A stretch of 64,000 nucleotides of DNA from Cichorium intybus. Lineage: Eukaryota; Streptophyta; Magnoliopsida; Asterales; Asteraceae. The notes below the pieces were generated by a model. That model saw nothing but the letters and a program-made list of their open reading frames with translations, was not told the DNA's origin and made no database searches. Below are positions 1-10,832 of the stretch, piece by piece. The stretch spans positions 49,612,464-49,676,463 of the forward strand of contig CM042012.1 of NCBI GenBank assembly GCA_023525715.1, read 5' to 3'. The first letter of the stretch is position 1. The number at the start of each line of letters is the position of its first letter. The translations under genes and the position numbers were made by a program.

Positions 1-1189
1 TTCCATCTGACATCCTATTCCCTATCATCTCTAAATCCAAACGATATTAGTACCTACAGCAGAGAACCACCACGTATTTACCTTGTCACCATACCCTTAC
101 CCTCATTCTCAACATCCTCCATACCCACCATCACTACCTAAATGCTATAGCAGAGAACCACCACTAACCAATCTCATAGAATGCCATTCTCGAATAATGT
201 CATTCTTACAACATATTCTTTCAAGAATGACAACAAATATAAGTTCTTTCAAGAAATAACAGTATCCAACACATAAGCTAAAAAGGCTTAACATCCTTTT
301 TATTAGCATATTTTTTCCTTTAATACATTGATCACACTTGTAGGTACTCTTCATTTGTCTCCATAAATGTAAACAGTTTCACCATCGGGAGATTTCACTT
401 TAACTATTTTCTTTCCATACAGAATTTCCACTTCATACTTTGTTAGCCAAACCATGCCAATGACAATGTCAAATCCTCTAAGATTAAAAGGAACTATATT
501 TGCTTAGAATTCAACTCCACTACATTCTACTGTCATCCATGGATCTTCCTAGCTTGCCAACATGCTTTTACCATCCGTTATCTCAACCACTAGTTCATAA
601 CTCAATTCACATAAGGATAAATCTAATCTTTCAAAAAACTCATTAGACACATAGGTATAAGTAGCCCCCAGATCAAACAATATGGTAGCAGGTAAGGAGT
701 TCACAAGAAATGTACCTGACACAACATCCACATCCTCTCTAGCTTCGACTTCCGTCATTTGAAAAGCGCTCGCTCTAGTCTTGGGCACTTCCTTCTTCCC
801 ACTCCCACTTCCTTCATTTTCCTTCTTAATACACCCATTAGCCTTATGACTGAAACCCCCTCATTTGTAGCGCTTTACCCCTTGTTACACGCACTTGTAT
901 AGTGGCATTATCTCCACACTTATAACACATCACTTCTAATTTAGCCTTGACTTGCACATCCTTACTATTGATTTTCCCATCAAACTTTGGTTTCTTTTGG
1001 TTGGAGTCCCCTTTTCCACAGGAGTCATAATCCTCCTTCCTCTTGCTTGTGAAACTCGGCCTTTCCCATTCCCTTTCCTCATAAGTCTTCTCAATTTTCT
1101 TGCCTTTTTCATGGCAAGTTCAAGTGTAGTCACCTCAAAGTTAATATGATAATTCCAAGGCAATTCTCCTATGTATTGAATGTAAAGCC

Positions 1190-2794
1190 CAAAACCAGGT
1201 ATCAAAGAATTAATCTTTTAACTGTTTTAAATAAAAACAAAATAAAGAAAATGGTGAAAAAATTGTAGATAGCGGCGCTATTGGGCAAATCTCGTATCAG
1301 TCGCGTTTTAGACTGCTCGCGATGGTGACCTTGCAGGAATTTGAAGATAGCGGCGTTATCTCTATAGATAGCGACGTTATCTCGCCTAAGCGGGAAAAAG
1401 TGCATATATTCATGATTTGGACGGTTCTTAAGTCAAAAATCATATCACACTTCGTCATTTTCACCCTTAGAACTTCAGAGACCACCCCTAAACTCTCTCT
1501 AAAGCTTCCATGGTGTTTTGAGCTCCATTTGCGGGTTTGTGAAGGTTTTTGGAAGAAGAAGAAGGTGGCAAAGGTGTTCTAGAGAAGGTGGTGCTTAGAA
1601 GGGTCAAGCTATTGCTGTTCTTGGACCTTTGTAAGTGTTCTTAAAGCTTGTCTTCCCTAGTTCTTGTTGTTAATAGTGTTTTGAAGCTAGTTCCAAGCTT
1701 TTAAAGACAATGATGGCTCCATATCTTGGTTGAGGCTGAGATTTAGGGGCTAAGGATGAGTTCTTCTCCTTTAAGTCTCTGAATCCTTGAGAAAAACCCA
1801 AGCCTAGTCTTATTATGGTTGTAAATGAAGTTTTTAGTTGTTAATGTTCATTTGTGAAGCTAGTTTTGTCACCATGAGCTTATTTGGCTAGGATTGGTGG
1901 GTAGAATTACGTTCTTATAAGTTAGGGGACTGTTTTGGACAACTCCTGGAAGTTAGAGCTTCTGTCTGAACGGATTAAGCACTTAATGGAGCAAATGGTT
2001 GAACAGCGTAAATAGCGGCGCTCTCTCTATATAGATAGCAGCGCTATTTATCAGTTTTGGCCAAGTTTGACTTTTGTTGACATGTTGACTTTGACTTCTT
2101 GGTCAGTGGACCTTTGAGTCAAAAACCCCAAAGAAACCCTAGTGTTAATTTTGGGTTAGGGATTTTTAGATGAAAACTGTGTATTAATGAGTTGTTTGAA
2201 TGATAGGAAACTCGGAGGGTTTTACCGACTTTTCCTTACACTAGTCTAGCAACAAATCAGGTGAGTCTCCTCACTTTCTCGATATTGATGATGATGATGA
2301 TGTTTATTGACGGATCAGGGTAGGCCCGAGAGTCATACGATGTTTATCGACGGATCGAGATAGGCCCGAGAGTTGCACGATGTTTACCGACGGATCGGGG
2401 TAGGCCCGAGAGTCGTACGATGTTTACCGACAGATCGGGGTAGGCCCGAGAGTCGCACGATGTTTATCCGACGGATCGGGGTGGGCTCGAGAGTCATACG
2501 ATGTTATTATATGACGTTTATGAATTATTGGAAAATCTGTGGAACTCACTAAGCGATGTGCTTACGGTTTTATGTTTAAAATGTTTTAGGTTCTCATGGC
2601 GCGGGAGGCTCGGGCATGGCGTGATCTCGGGCATTGGCATCCGTTTTATTGACTTCCGCTGTTTTTATGTTTGACTATGGATTATGACACTTATTTATCT
2701 TTCGGTGAACTTTATGAATGGTTTAAAAATGAATGAATGGTTTAGACGTATGTTTTATTATATTTGGATCTTAAAAGAATTTTTTTTATGTGCA
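1190..2794 (+). mobile_element. LTR fragment nested in gypsy gag
   Basis: About 1.6 kb of LTR-type sequence beginning TGTAAAGCCC, lying between two copies of the same gag stretch. It shares architecture with the solo LTR at 4991-6722: palindromic TAGCGNCGCTA motifs near 1269-1381 and 2010-2050, four TTGAC cores at 2067-2095, a hairpin-bearing 40-bp minisatellite at 2301-2500, and an ACTCAC-TAAGC-GATGT-GCTTA hairpin at 2544-2564. The right end lacks the usual GTTACA terminus, so it appears truncated by up to a few tens of bases. No simple 5-bp TSD is visible; instead about 155 bp of gag is duplicated on both sides. Confidence 0.65.
2301..2500 (+). repeat. 40-bp minisatellite, five units, in LTR
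   Basis: Units start at 2301, 2341, 2381, 2421 and 2461, giving an exact 40-bp period. Each unit contains TCGGG-N5-CCCGA or a close variant, which can form a 5-bp stem with a 5-nt loop. The last unit carries a 1-bp insertion and slightly changed arms. Confidence 0.9.
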
Positions 2795-3836
2795 TAATCC
2801 TCCTTCCTCTTGCTTGTGAAACTTGGCCTTTCCCTTTCCCTTTTTCTCATAAGTCTTCTCAATCTTTCTTGCCTTTTTCATGGCAAGTTCAAGTGTAGTC
2901 GCCTCAAAGTTAATATGATAATTCAAAGGGAATCCTCCTATGTATTGATCCACCTTCGTAGCCTCATACGGTGCCAAACTTCTTGCAAAACTCAAGAGCT
3001 TCCAGATTTTGGTATTGTACTATGTTATGGTTCTCTTGTCTTTATTTAAATCAAGGAATTATCTCTCAAGATCGCTAAGTTCTTCCTTTGTGAAAAATCT
3101 TTCTTTCACTCGCTCTAAGAATCCATCACAAGTTAGCCTCTCCAACTCAGAGGCATGCATCAATACTTTAGTTCCCAACCATCATTCGAGTGTCGTTTCT
3201 TTGAGGGTGGTGATGGCAAAGTTCACCTGTTGGTCATCTCCACATTGGCATGTATAAAATGCCATTTTAATTTCAATGATCCAGTTGTGGAGGACCATTG
3301 GGTCCAAGGATCCATTGTATCTAGGTGGTTTGCATGAGTTGAAATCTTTAAAGTTGCACCTCATTTCCGGTGTCCCAACTTCCAACAAGGTTTGGTTGCT
3401 TGGTGGTCTATGTTGCATACTATTATGTGAATTACTTGTTTCGTGCCCACCCGAGGTGGTAGCATCTCCAAGCATGATATTTACTTATTCCCTTAATCAG
3501 GCCTCTTGCCTCTTAAGTAGCTCCTTCACTTTAGCCACCATCTTCTCTTTATGTTTTGCCATCAAATCAAGCATCATTTTCTCAATCCTTGTGAGGGTGG
3601 TGGGTTGAGATTGAGCCTCATCACCGGCCCCACCCCTTGGGTTTCAATCGATGGAGCTCTACTACGAATGTTAACCATTCTTAGAAAGATGCATGTTAAA
3701 TTCAAAATCATAGATATTACCAAGTACAAGCACATATACGAAAACCATAGTCGACTTTCAATTCATCTCAATACTCATGAGCACCTTAATTTTAAGTCTA
3801 AGTACTAATCCTAGCATCTAGTTTACTTAAACAAAT

Positions 3837-3847
3837 GCTCTGATACA
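3837..3847 (-). other. Primer binding site (initiator-Met tRNA)
   Basis: On the minus strand the sequence TGTATCAGAGC follows the LTR end after a few bases. It differs by one base from TGGTATCAGAGC, the complement of the plant initiator tRNA-Met 3' end. It fixes the LTR boundary at 3852 and the element's direction. Confidence 0.8.
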
Positions 3848-4990
3848 AAATTGTGACACCCCTCACTAGAATAATAAATAAAACACCATTTTTAAAGTTC
3901 AAGCATTCAACCATAGTTAAAATAGTAATCATTCATGGAAACAAGGTCCCAACACATCCAATTAAGAGTATTTTGAAGTAGCGAGGTGGTATCAAAATAA
4001 GAAACATAACATAGTTTACGTGGATACACATATCGTAGTATTCTAAATATCATGCTTAAGGTAGATCTTCTTCCAAGTCATAAACCTGAGTACACATCAA
4101 AATAAATTAATTAATGGAATGCCTAGCGAGCTTACCTAAGGTTGACCCATTTAGAGTGGGCGAAGTCAATTACCGCACCCATGACAAACCCCCAAAACAG
4201 TTTAAAAAGGTTCTAAAAGTTAAAAATAAGTTTATTGTATAAGTTTCACAAATAAATCTTTTCTCAAAAGTAAGATTATGTAGTAAATGATGTAATGCAA
4301 AGCAATATGCAACTATCCCCAACACAATTCAATCTCAAAAGGTCCAAACTCAATTGATGGTCAACCCTTGAGTTTTCAAGAGATAAACACAAAGCACACC
4401 ACCCAATAACCTAAAGGAATCAAACTAGAAGCTATCAGCCATCACACTAGTCCACATGAGGGTTGGCTACTCTCTTCATGAAATTCTCTATAGGCGGGAA
4501 GAACATCTCCTCCATCCCCCCTCCATGTGGAGAAGACAAAAACATCTCCGCCGTCTTCTATCGATGTGGGGAAGACAAAACATCTCCTCCGTCTTCCATT
4601 GATGTAGGGAAAACAAAAATTGTCCTTTTTGGTTCACACGGTCAATCACATCCTACATGTAATGCACAAATAGGATGCCAAAACTCTTTTCAAAAGTATT
4701 GTATTTTTTATTATAAAATCATCTTTAGAAACACATTTCCATGTTATGCACATTTAATACATATATAAACACATTGCACATGTATAGAATGCAGGAAAAT
4801 AGTTAATAACTCACACAACAAGGTAGTAATATTATGCATGTGTACTCCCGATAAACTTGCCTCTTCCAAGTGGCTAATACCTTGATACCTCACCCAAAAG
4901 TTGTATCACATACTCTCCTCATATAGAAAGAAAAAGAAACTATCATTCTATGTTTTGAGGTGGTAATTAAGTAGCATAGATTAATGTAAA

Positions 4991-6722
4991 TGTAAGACCC
5001 TAATCCTGAGAAGTCAAGTTTCGGGTTTCGAAGAATCAAGAGTTTGCGGAATAAGGAAGAAAATTATGGAAAAAAGAGGAAAAAGGCATTAGCGCCGCTA
5101 ACAAGGAGGTTAGCGACGCTAATGTGGCTCAGGGTCGCTAATCTGCTTTTTCGCGTCGTTAATTTGCCAGCTGTCTAGGTGGGTTGGCACGATCGATATT
5201 AGTGGCGCTAACCTTAGGGTTAGCGGTGCTAATGTCTGATTTTGGGCCAAAACCCTATATTTTGATGTCTGGGCTATAGTTAAGGGTGGGAAACCCTAGG
5301 ACAACCGTCATTTACCCTTTCTCAGCCCCCAAAGTCACCTAAAACTCTATCTTTAGCCATTTTGAGTGCTCTTGGTTCATTCTTGAAGATTTGGAGGTTT
5401 TAGAAGGTGTTCTTGAAGAATGATGTTGCTAGAAGGAAGGTGTTGATGCTACAAGTTGCTTTTCTCGATTGAAGCTTCAAGGATCTACAATTTCTGGACC
5501 ATTGTGAGTCAAGTTCTCACCTTTATGCACTTTTTATGGTTGTTCTTATATTTTAAGTATGTTCTTATGGATTGAATAAGTGTAATGGTCCCTGGTAGTG
5601 TTTGTCTATGGTTTGGAAGGATAAAGTTGGAAACTTTATGCCTTAAATCTCTGATTTGAACCTTTGGGATGGTTTAGAGAGTAAGCCAAACTCTCTATGG
5701 TGATTTGGGTTAGTTTGTGGACTACTTTGGACTTGAATCTTGTTTATGATCTTGTATGGTGATGTTTGGGAAGATAAAGTTAGGATATTTATGAATTTAG
5801 GACTATTTAGAAGGACCCTGGAAGGATTAAGACATTGGCTTAATGGATTAAGAAATTTATGGACTTTTGGATCTGTTCATAGTTAGCGACGCTAATTGGG
5901 GAGTTAGCGGCGCTAACTGTGCTGTTGACTTTTGTTGACTTTGACCGTTGACTGTTTACTTTTGTCAAGTTTGAATTTTGGTCACACTTGAGGGTTTTGG
6001 ATATCGATATTATAGGATTGTCCTGTTTGGGATTTAGGAAGTTCTGAGTGGAGTTTATCTTGTTAGGACGTTCGCGTTGTCGGGTCCGTAGACATGCGTG
6101 AGGAGTGTTGTTTGGCTTTTCAAATCAGGTGAATTTTCTCACTATACTATTGGTGATGTTGCATGCGTAGGTAGCTTTATTACTTTGTGTAATAATGTGA
6201 TGTATGTGCCTTACGTGTTTACCAACAAGATCGGGCAAGCCCGTGAGTCAAAGAATGAGTTGATAATCGGACGGATCGGGGCAAGCTCGAGAGTCTAAAG
6301 AATGAGTTGATTCGGTGACGGACAAGATCGGTGCAAGCTCGTGAGTTCTTAGGCAAGGCGGATTGGGGCAAGCCCGAGAGCCAGGTTGTTTGGGGCTAGC
6401 TCGTAGACCTTTTGTGATTGTGTGTTATGTGATGAATCATGTGGTATCTTGGGGAACTCACTGAGCTTTGTGCTTACTCTTTCACCTTTACTGTTTTTCA
6501 TGTATTTGCTGGCTTGAGCTTGGAGCACTGCGCGACTGTACCGCATCTTAGGTTTTGATAATGGAGTCTTCCGCTAGATAATGTTTGTAAATGTTTTTGA
6601 TAATTACAATTTTTAATGTTTAAATGTAAGTTTTAATTTAGATAGTTTTAATTCGTAACCTGATTTATGTATTTGAACCGTTTTTAAAAGAAAACTTTTA
6701 TTACTGGATTTGGGACGTTACA
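4991..6722 (+). mobile_element. Solo LTR, TGTAAGACCC...GACGTTACA
   Basis: A complete 1732-bp LTR with TGTAA...TTACA inverted ends, flanked by a perfect 5-bp target duplication GTAAA (4986-4990 and 6723-6727). No internal region is present, so it is the product of LTR-LTR recombination. It contains palindromes at 5089-5101, 5110-5122, 5199-5211, 5220-5232, 5883-5895 and 5904-5916, four TTGAC cores at 5924-5952, degenerate hairpin repeats at 6229-6410, and an ACTCAC hairpin at 6456-6476, 246 nt from the LTR end. Confidence 0.92.
5924..5952 (+). promoter_or_regulatory. W-box cluster in solo LTR
   Basis: Four TTGAC cores in 29 bp (5924, 5934, 5941, 5948). TTGAC(C/T) is the core WRKY transcription-factor site. 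The nested LTR at 1190-2794 has an equivalent quartet (2067, 2077, 2085, 2091) at the same place, just after its second palindrome cluster. Binding is inferred from the motif only. Confidence 0.5.
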
Positions 6723-7995
6723 GTAAATTTTAGGTTAATTGTTCCTTAAGAATAAGCATTAAATACTAGAACCAAAACCCCAACCATTGGTGTCAAAAAA
6801 CAAAAATTCGTCTAATGATATTAGGGCACAGACGTGGGCTGCACAATCCAAGAAGAAAAATCCACACTGGTCGCATATGACATCGGAGCTTTTGTGGTCC
6901 ATTTGGGAATTTGCATGGGCCACACAGAATCAATACAATGCCTCACGCAGGTGGCGCAAAATGCATTGCAAGTTCGATTTTGGGTCCTCTTTGTCCATTC
7001 TCACCCCAAAATAAATCTCACTTCATTCCAACTCTCAATATATATAGAAATACAAGTTCAAATGTTAATTTGTATCATTACCCACATTATTCCCATGTGT
7101 TATTGACTCAATATATTGAGAACTATCAATCAAGTTCTTATTATTCATTAAGACATGAATGTCTCAACAAAACTCAAGCCAATCATTACACCATCATTTG
7201 TTTCACTCATCTAGACTTGTTTCCATTGGTCATCACCAAGTGAATCATCCCATGTCATTCATAATTTCATTCAATGAGTTCCAACAATGGAATACCCAAT
7301 TCCAAATCTCTAATTGATGTCTAGTAGCATAAAATCTATCTTCCATTGCTTGGAATCGTTAGGAAAACATAAAAAACTAAATTAATACACTCATGTGAGA
7401 AAAAATGATCCATAGATTGCAAGTTCCCTCATGAATTCAACTCTCCACCAATTTAGGGTTCTTATGGGTCAATATTTCATTTCAAGTGATCTGCAACTAT
7501 CCATGGAATGGATAGGGATCAACAATTGTACAAACTCATGAATCAATATATTGGGATCATAGAATTCTTCTCCCTAATAATAAAACTCGAATTATATCAA
7601 AACCCAACATCCCAAAGTGGGATTTCAACTAGAAAATGAAGTTCCTTACCTTAATTCTTCAAGAACTTGCTTGTAGGCTTGTAGCAACGTGTAGCTTAAA
7701 ATTTGACTAGATCTTCTTCCAATTTAATGAAAATCGTTTGGGACCTCCTATCATGTCCTTGAAATCGTTTTTGAGGTGAATGGGAGGGTTTTCCCCGACT
7801 AAAGTATGAAACTTTCACTTATTTGCATAATAGTCCCTTCACATAACTTAACTTCTAGTAAATTGCCTTTTGGTCCCTTTTAGAACTTACGAGGCTTGAT
7901 TTTCCTCTTTTCCCCTCCTAACAATATTTTTTATAGAACTTATGTTCTCATGGTTTATTTCCACTAAATAGTATAAATCTTTTTATTTAATCTAG

Positions 7996-8036
7996 TATTA
8001 TTATTATTATTATTATTATTATCATTATTATTATTT
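7996..8036. repeat. (TTA)n microsatellite
   Basis: About 13 TTA/ATT units with one interruption, inside the minus-strand gypsy LTR close to its right end. Confidence 0.9.
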
Positions 8037-8081
8037 TAATTATTAAAAATTTAAAATTTACCCTAAATATAGCATGTTACA

Positions 8082-8968
8082 CAATGTGTAAGCAGTTGGG
8101 GCAGGTGCGCAACCTAAGTCTACTGGGGTAGAGAGGGTCAAGTTGGTGGAAAAAGTTGGTACGTTCATTGTGAGGGAGTAGCCCACACTGGAGAAGAGGC
8201 AACAACCTAGTGAGACCAAGGTGAGGTAGCACTGCTGGATGAGGGAGGTTGTCAGCAGTCTTGCTGCCGATGATCACTCTAGTGTCAATAGTTGTGGTGG
8301 TTGTTTCTGCATCAGTTGTCAGGTTGCCAGTGGTCGCTCTAAGGAGGCAGAGGTTCGTAAAATTGGCTATTGGTGCTGGTGTGTAGAGCCGTAAGGGAGG
8401 AGAAGTTGTCACTGAGAGAACTTTGTTGTGGGCAAGATCGAGATAGTCGTGTTTTATCAAGAAGGAGCATCAATCGGACTTGAAGGAACAGTGACACTGG
8501 GAAAATATGTCGGACGATGCAAGCCACTTGATCAAACTTGTCCCCAAGGCCGTTGACCATTAGATTTTTCTCCGAAACGGGCATATCGACATTGACAAGG
8601 AGATCCAAGAGCACCTTTAGTTTTTTACAGTATTCGGTGATTGACATGCCATCGATTTCAATTGAACATATATTGTGGTCAAGTTGCATAGCTTGTACAT
8701 CCTTGTTATCTTGGGAAAGGTCTTCATCAAACTTGATGATGTTGTATATCCAAATCTCCACCAACGAGTCGAGTTTTTGCTACTTGAGTGAAGGGTTGAC
8801 GGGTACAACTTCTTCAAGGTGGTGATTCACACTAAAACTCATGCAACAACCTTCAAAGGAGATAGATGAAAAAGACGAAAGTGCCTTCGCGTGAGGGGCA
8901 CATGCATGGAGAAAACGACACAAAACCAATGGAGAATCAACTTTGAGAACACAATACCAAGTGTGCAT
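8082..8968 (-). pseudogene. Copia-type gag relic
   Basis: The minus-strand frame at 8339-8764 reads like a UBN2-type (copia) gag. It has DNKDVQAMQLDHNICSI, then a short spacer, then SITEYCKKLK and the stretch MPVSEKNLMVNGLGDKFDQV. That order is typical of plant copia gag before its nucleic-acid-binding tail. Frameshifted remnants extend to 8968 on the N-terminal side and to about 8082 on the C-terminal side, where the gypsy LTR cuts it off. No protease, integrase or reverse transcriptase follows. It is a dead fragment and was probably the target of the gypsy insertion. Confidence 0.7.
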
Positions 8969-9815
8969 CGTTTATCAATGTTATCTTCAATTTGTCAATT
9001 TTGAAAAGCACAAGGACTAATATTGATTTTTTTCTAAATATCATATATTAAACATTACATCAGCCTGTAGAAGTAGTTAAAATAGTATTATCTATTGACA
9101 TTTTTGCCGAAAGAATAAAAACAATAGCATCGGGTAACGAGGTCAAGGGCTGGCTACATACGGCAGCCGGTACTAGGCCTTCTTGATTTCTGCCGAAATT
9201 ACTGGATTGCCCTTCATCCATCCTCTCGTTGGCCCCACCAGATTTTACAAACTTCAATTTTCAATCACATCACCTTTTTGCATTTTCGAAAACTACTAAA
9301 ATCAAGAACAAAACCATTTTTGGGCTGCAAAGTTTTTTGTTATTCATCGAAAGACTTAATTTTTTATATGCACTATACCATACAAATGTATATGGAACTT
9401 ATAACAATCAAATTCAAAGTAATAGTCTGAACTATTACTACTTACATCATTACAAAACTATGAAAAGTATTATTTGCAGTCCATAATTTAAAACTTATTT
9501 GCAGTCCTTAATCTAAAACTTATAAGGTAATCGAACTTTTCACTCAATATTCATATGAAACAACTTATTAATAATAGATCTTCCATTAAAACTGATTCTC
9601 AACATTTTCATACACGGACAGCAAGTCGTTACATAACTTAAATTCGAAATGTCAATTAACATTCCAAGAATTGACTCGTTTAACTATTTAAATAAACTTA
9701 AGTGAATAATAATTTGTTTATATCGTTCTCTCGTATATATTCTATAATAATATTCACATACATCTTCGCTTGGTCTTTACCACAAGTGAGAGAATACGAT
9801 CAACACAAATCATTA
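8969..9815. other. Intergenic, nothing recognised
   Basis: AT-rich sequence with no convincing coding frame, tRNA or repeat structure. Short open frames here show no familiar motif. Confidence 0.6.
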
Positions 9816-10051
9816 GGCTGGAGGTAATGGTTGCCGGCGGCAACCACTCCACGTTGGACAAGTGAGGAGAAAATGGGGATGCCGGCGGCAAGGGAGAGAT
9901 GGAGGAGTGGATGCCGGCGGCAAAAAGGAGGAGAAAGTGGGGATGCCGCTGCTTGAACCAACTGCATCTACATACCGATGGCTCGATACCGCTCACCAAT
10001 GCCGCCATCTCGGAATGGTGGATGCCGGCGGCATGGCAACCCTTATTCCGT
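9816..10051. mobile_element. Probable MITE with TTA target duplication
   Basis: A 236-bp GC-richer block bounded by TTA on both sides (9813-9815 and 10052-10054). Its ends are imperfect inverted repeats: left GGAGGTAATGGTTGCC, right (reverse complement) CGGAATAAGGGTTGCC. The 3-bp TTA duplication fits PIF/Harbinger or Tourist-like MITEs. The near-perfect palindrome TGCCGGCGGCA or a close variant occurs several times inside. Overlapping open frames on both strands are products of this repetitive sequence. It lies about 780 bp upstream of the RopGEF start codon. Confidence 0.5.
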
Positions 10052-10832
10052 TTAGTCTTATTCATCAATATGTTGATAATAGTATCATACGGAAGTCTAA
10101 ATTTTTACTATTAAACATATGATACACATAAATTTTTATACAATATAATTATCTCGTACACTGTTTCATTGTAAGACAGTCACAACATTGTGGCTATAAC
10201 TAAATCTTCCATAAAGACAGAAAAAACGTATTCTCCATTGTTCCCAAACGGCACGTATAAGAGTCAATCTTGAACGTTTATGTTTTGTCGTGCACGTAAA
10301 AGAATGATTTGTGGAAATTTGTCTACTTAATAAAAACAATATTCAAATACTCAAGGACTGTTTTCATCAAATATAACAATCAGAAGGGCTGAAACAGAAA
10401 ATATGTTCTCTTTGGAATTGACATTTCCGTCCCCTCTACGGCTATATCTTTCCCCTTTTATTACTTTATCATTATTTCGATTCAAAACACATAGAGACGT
10501 TGTTGGCGTTTAGCTTTTACCTTCTTTCCCCTTTTAAATCAAACCCCAACAAACGTTCTTCTCAGAACCCGATGCTTTTTGTAGAAAAACATAATAACTT
10601 TCCTTCCATCTTTGGAAATCTTGAGATATAGTGAAAGAAAAATTAACCTCGAAGCCTATTTACGTTCTGGTTGTTCATATTTGCTTGTAAATAATCTCAC
10701 TATAGCAAGCAAAAAACAGAGTCCAGATTGGTTTCGTCTTGGTTAGTTTAAGTGTCAGTAGAAGTAATTGGGTTTTGAGTTTGTGAAAATTTCTAGGGTT
10801 TTGATTTTCTGGGTGGAGGGTTTAAGACTTAG
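10052..10832 (+). promoter_or_regulatory. RopGEF upstream and 5' UTR region
   Basis: No open frame of note. This stretch between the MITE and the RopGEF ATG must contain the promoter and 5' UTR. I do not see a TATA box clear enough to place a start site. Confidence 0.4.

Larger units (their letters stand above)
240..3700 (-). pseudogene. Ty3/gypsy gag-protease relic (runs off left edge)
   Basis: Minus-strand remains of a gypsy polyprotein. Gag capsid is readable at about 3182-3475, with a PPRYNG motif and a W-x-x-E-I-x-x-A-F pattern, and continues to about 2790 in other frames (YHINFEATTLELAMKKARK). A zinc knuckle beginning CYKCGD lies near 840-935. The retropepsin follows at about 549-788 and continues to about 358; its catalytic triad reads DLGA instead of DSGA. 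A poorly preserved linker to reverse transcriptase is traceable to about 240. Several stops and frameshifts break the frame, and an LTR fragment (1190-2794) splits gag. Direction fits the PBS and LTR on the right at 3837-8081. The part encoding reverse transcriptase and integrase would lie left of base 1. The Asp-Ser-Gly loss and the stops make it non-functional. Family assignment is firm; clade (Tekay/Del-like) is a guess from gag style. Confidence 0.8.
3852..8081 (-). mobile_element. 5' LTR of the minus-strand gypsy element
   Basis: Read on the plus strand the LTR runs from TGTGACACCCC at 3852 to GCATGTTACA at 8081, so it has TG...CA termini with a short inverted repeat. It adjoins the PBS on its left. 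Removing the nested solo LTR and its target duplication (4991-6727) leaves roughly 2.5 kb. The right end abuts a copia gag relic, which was presumably the insertion target. The partner LTR lies outside the window, so the target duplication cannot be checked. No gene is seen inside; short open frames at 6787-7243 are unsupported. Confidence 0.7.

Noticed and set aside
2301..2500. CRISPR-like array of 40-bp repeats
   Set aside because: The repeats are contiguous without spacers, sit inside an LTR, and the context is a plant nuclear genome. The 45.8-46.1 kb array is rejected for the same reason.
8077..8460. 127-codon Thr/Leu-rich frame
   Set aside because: Overlaps the copia gag relic in another frame and begins at the gypsy LTR junction; a shadow of decayed gag.
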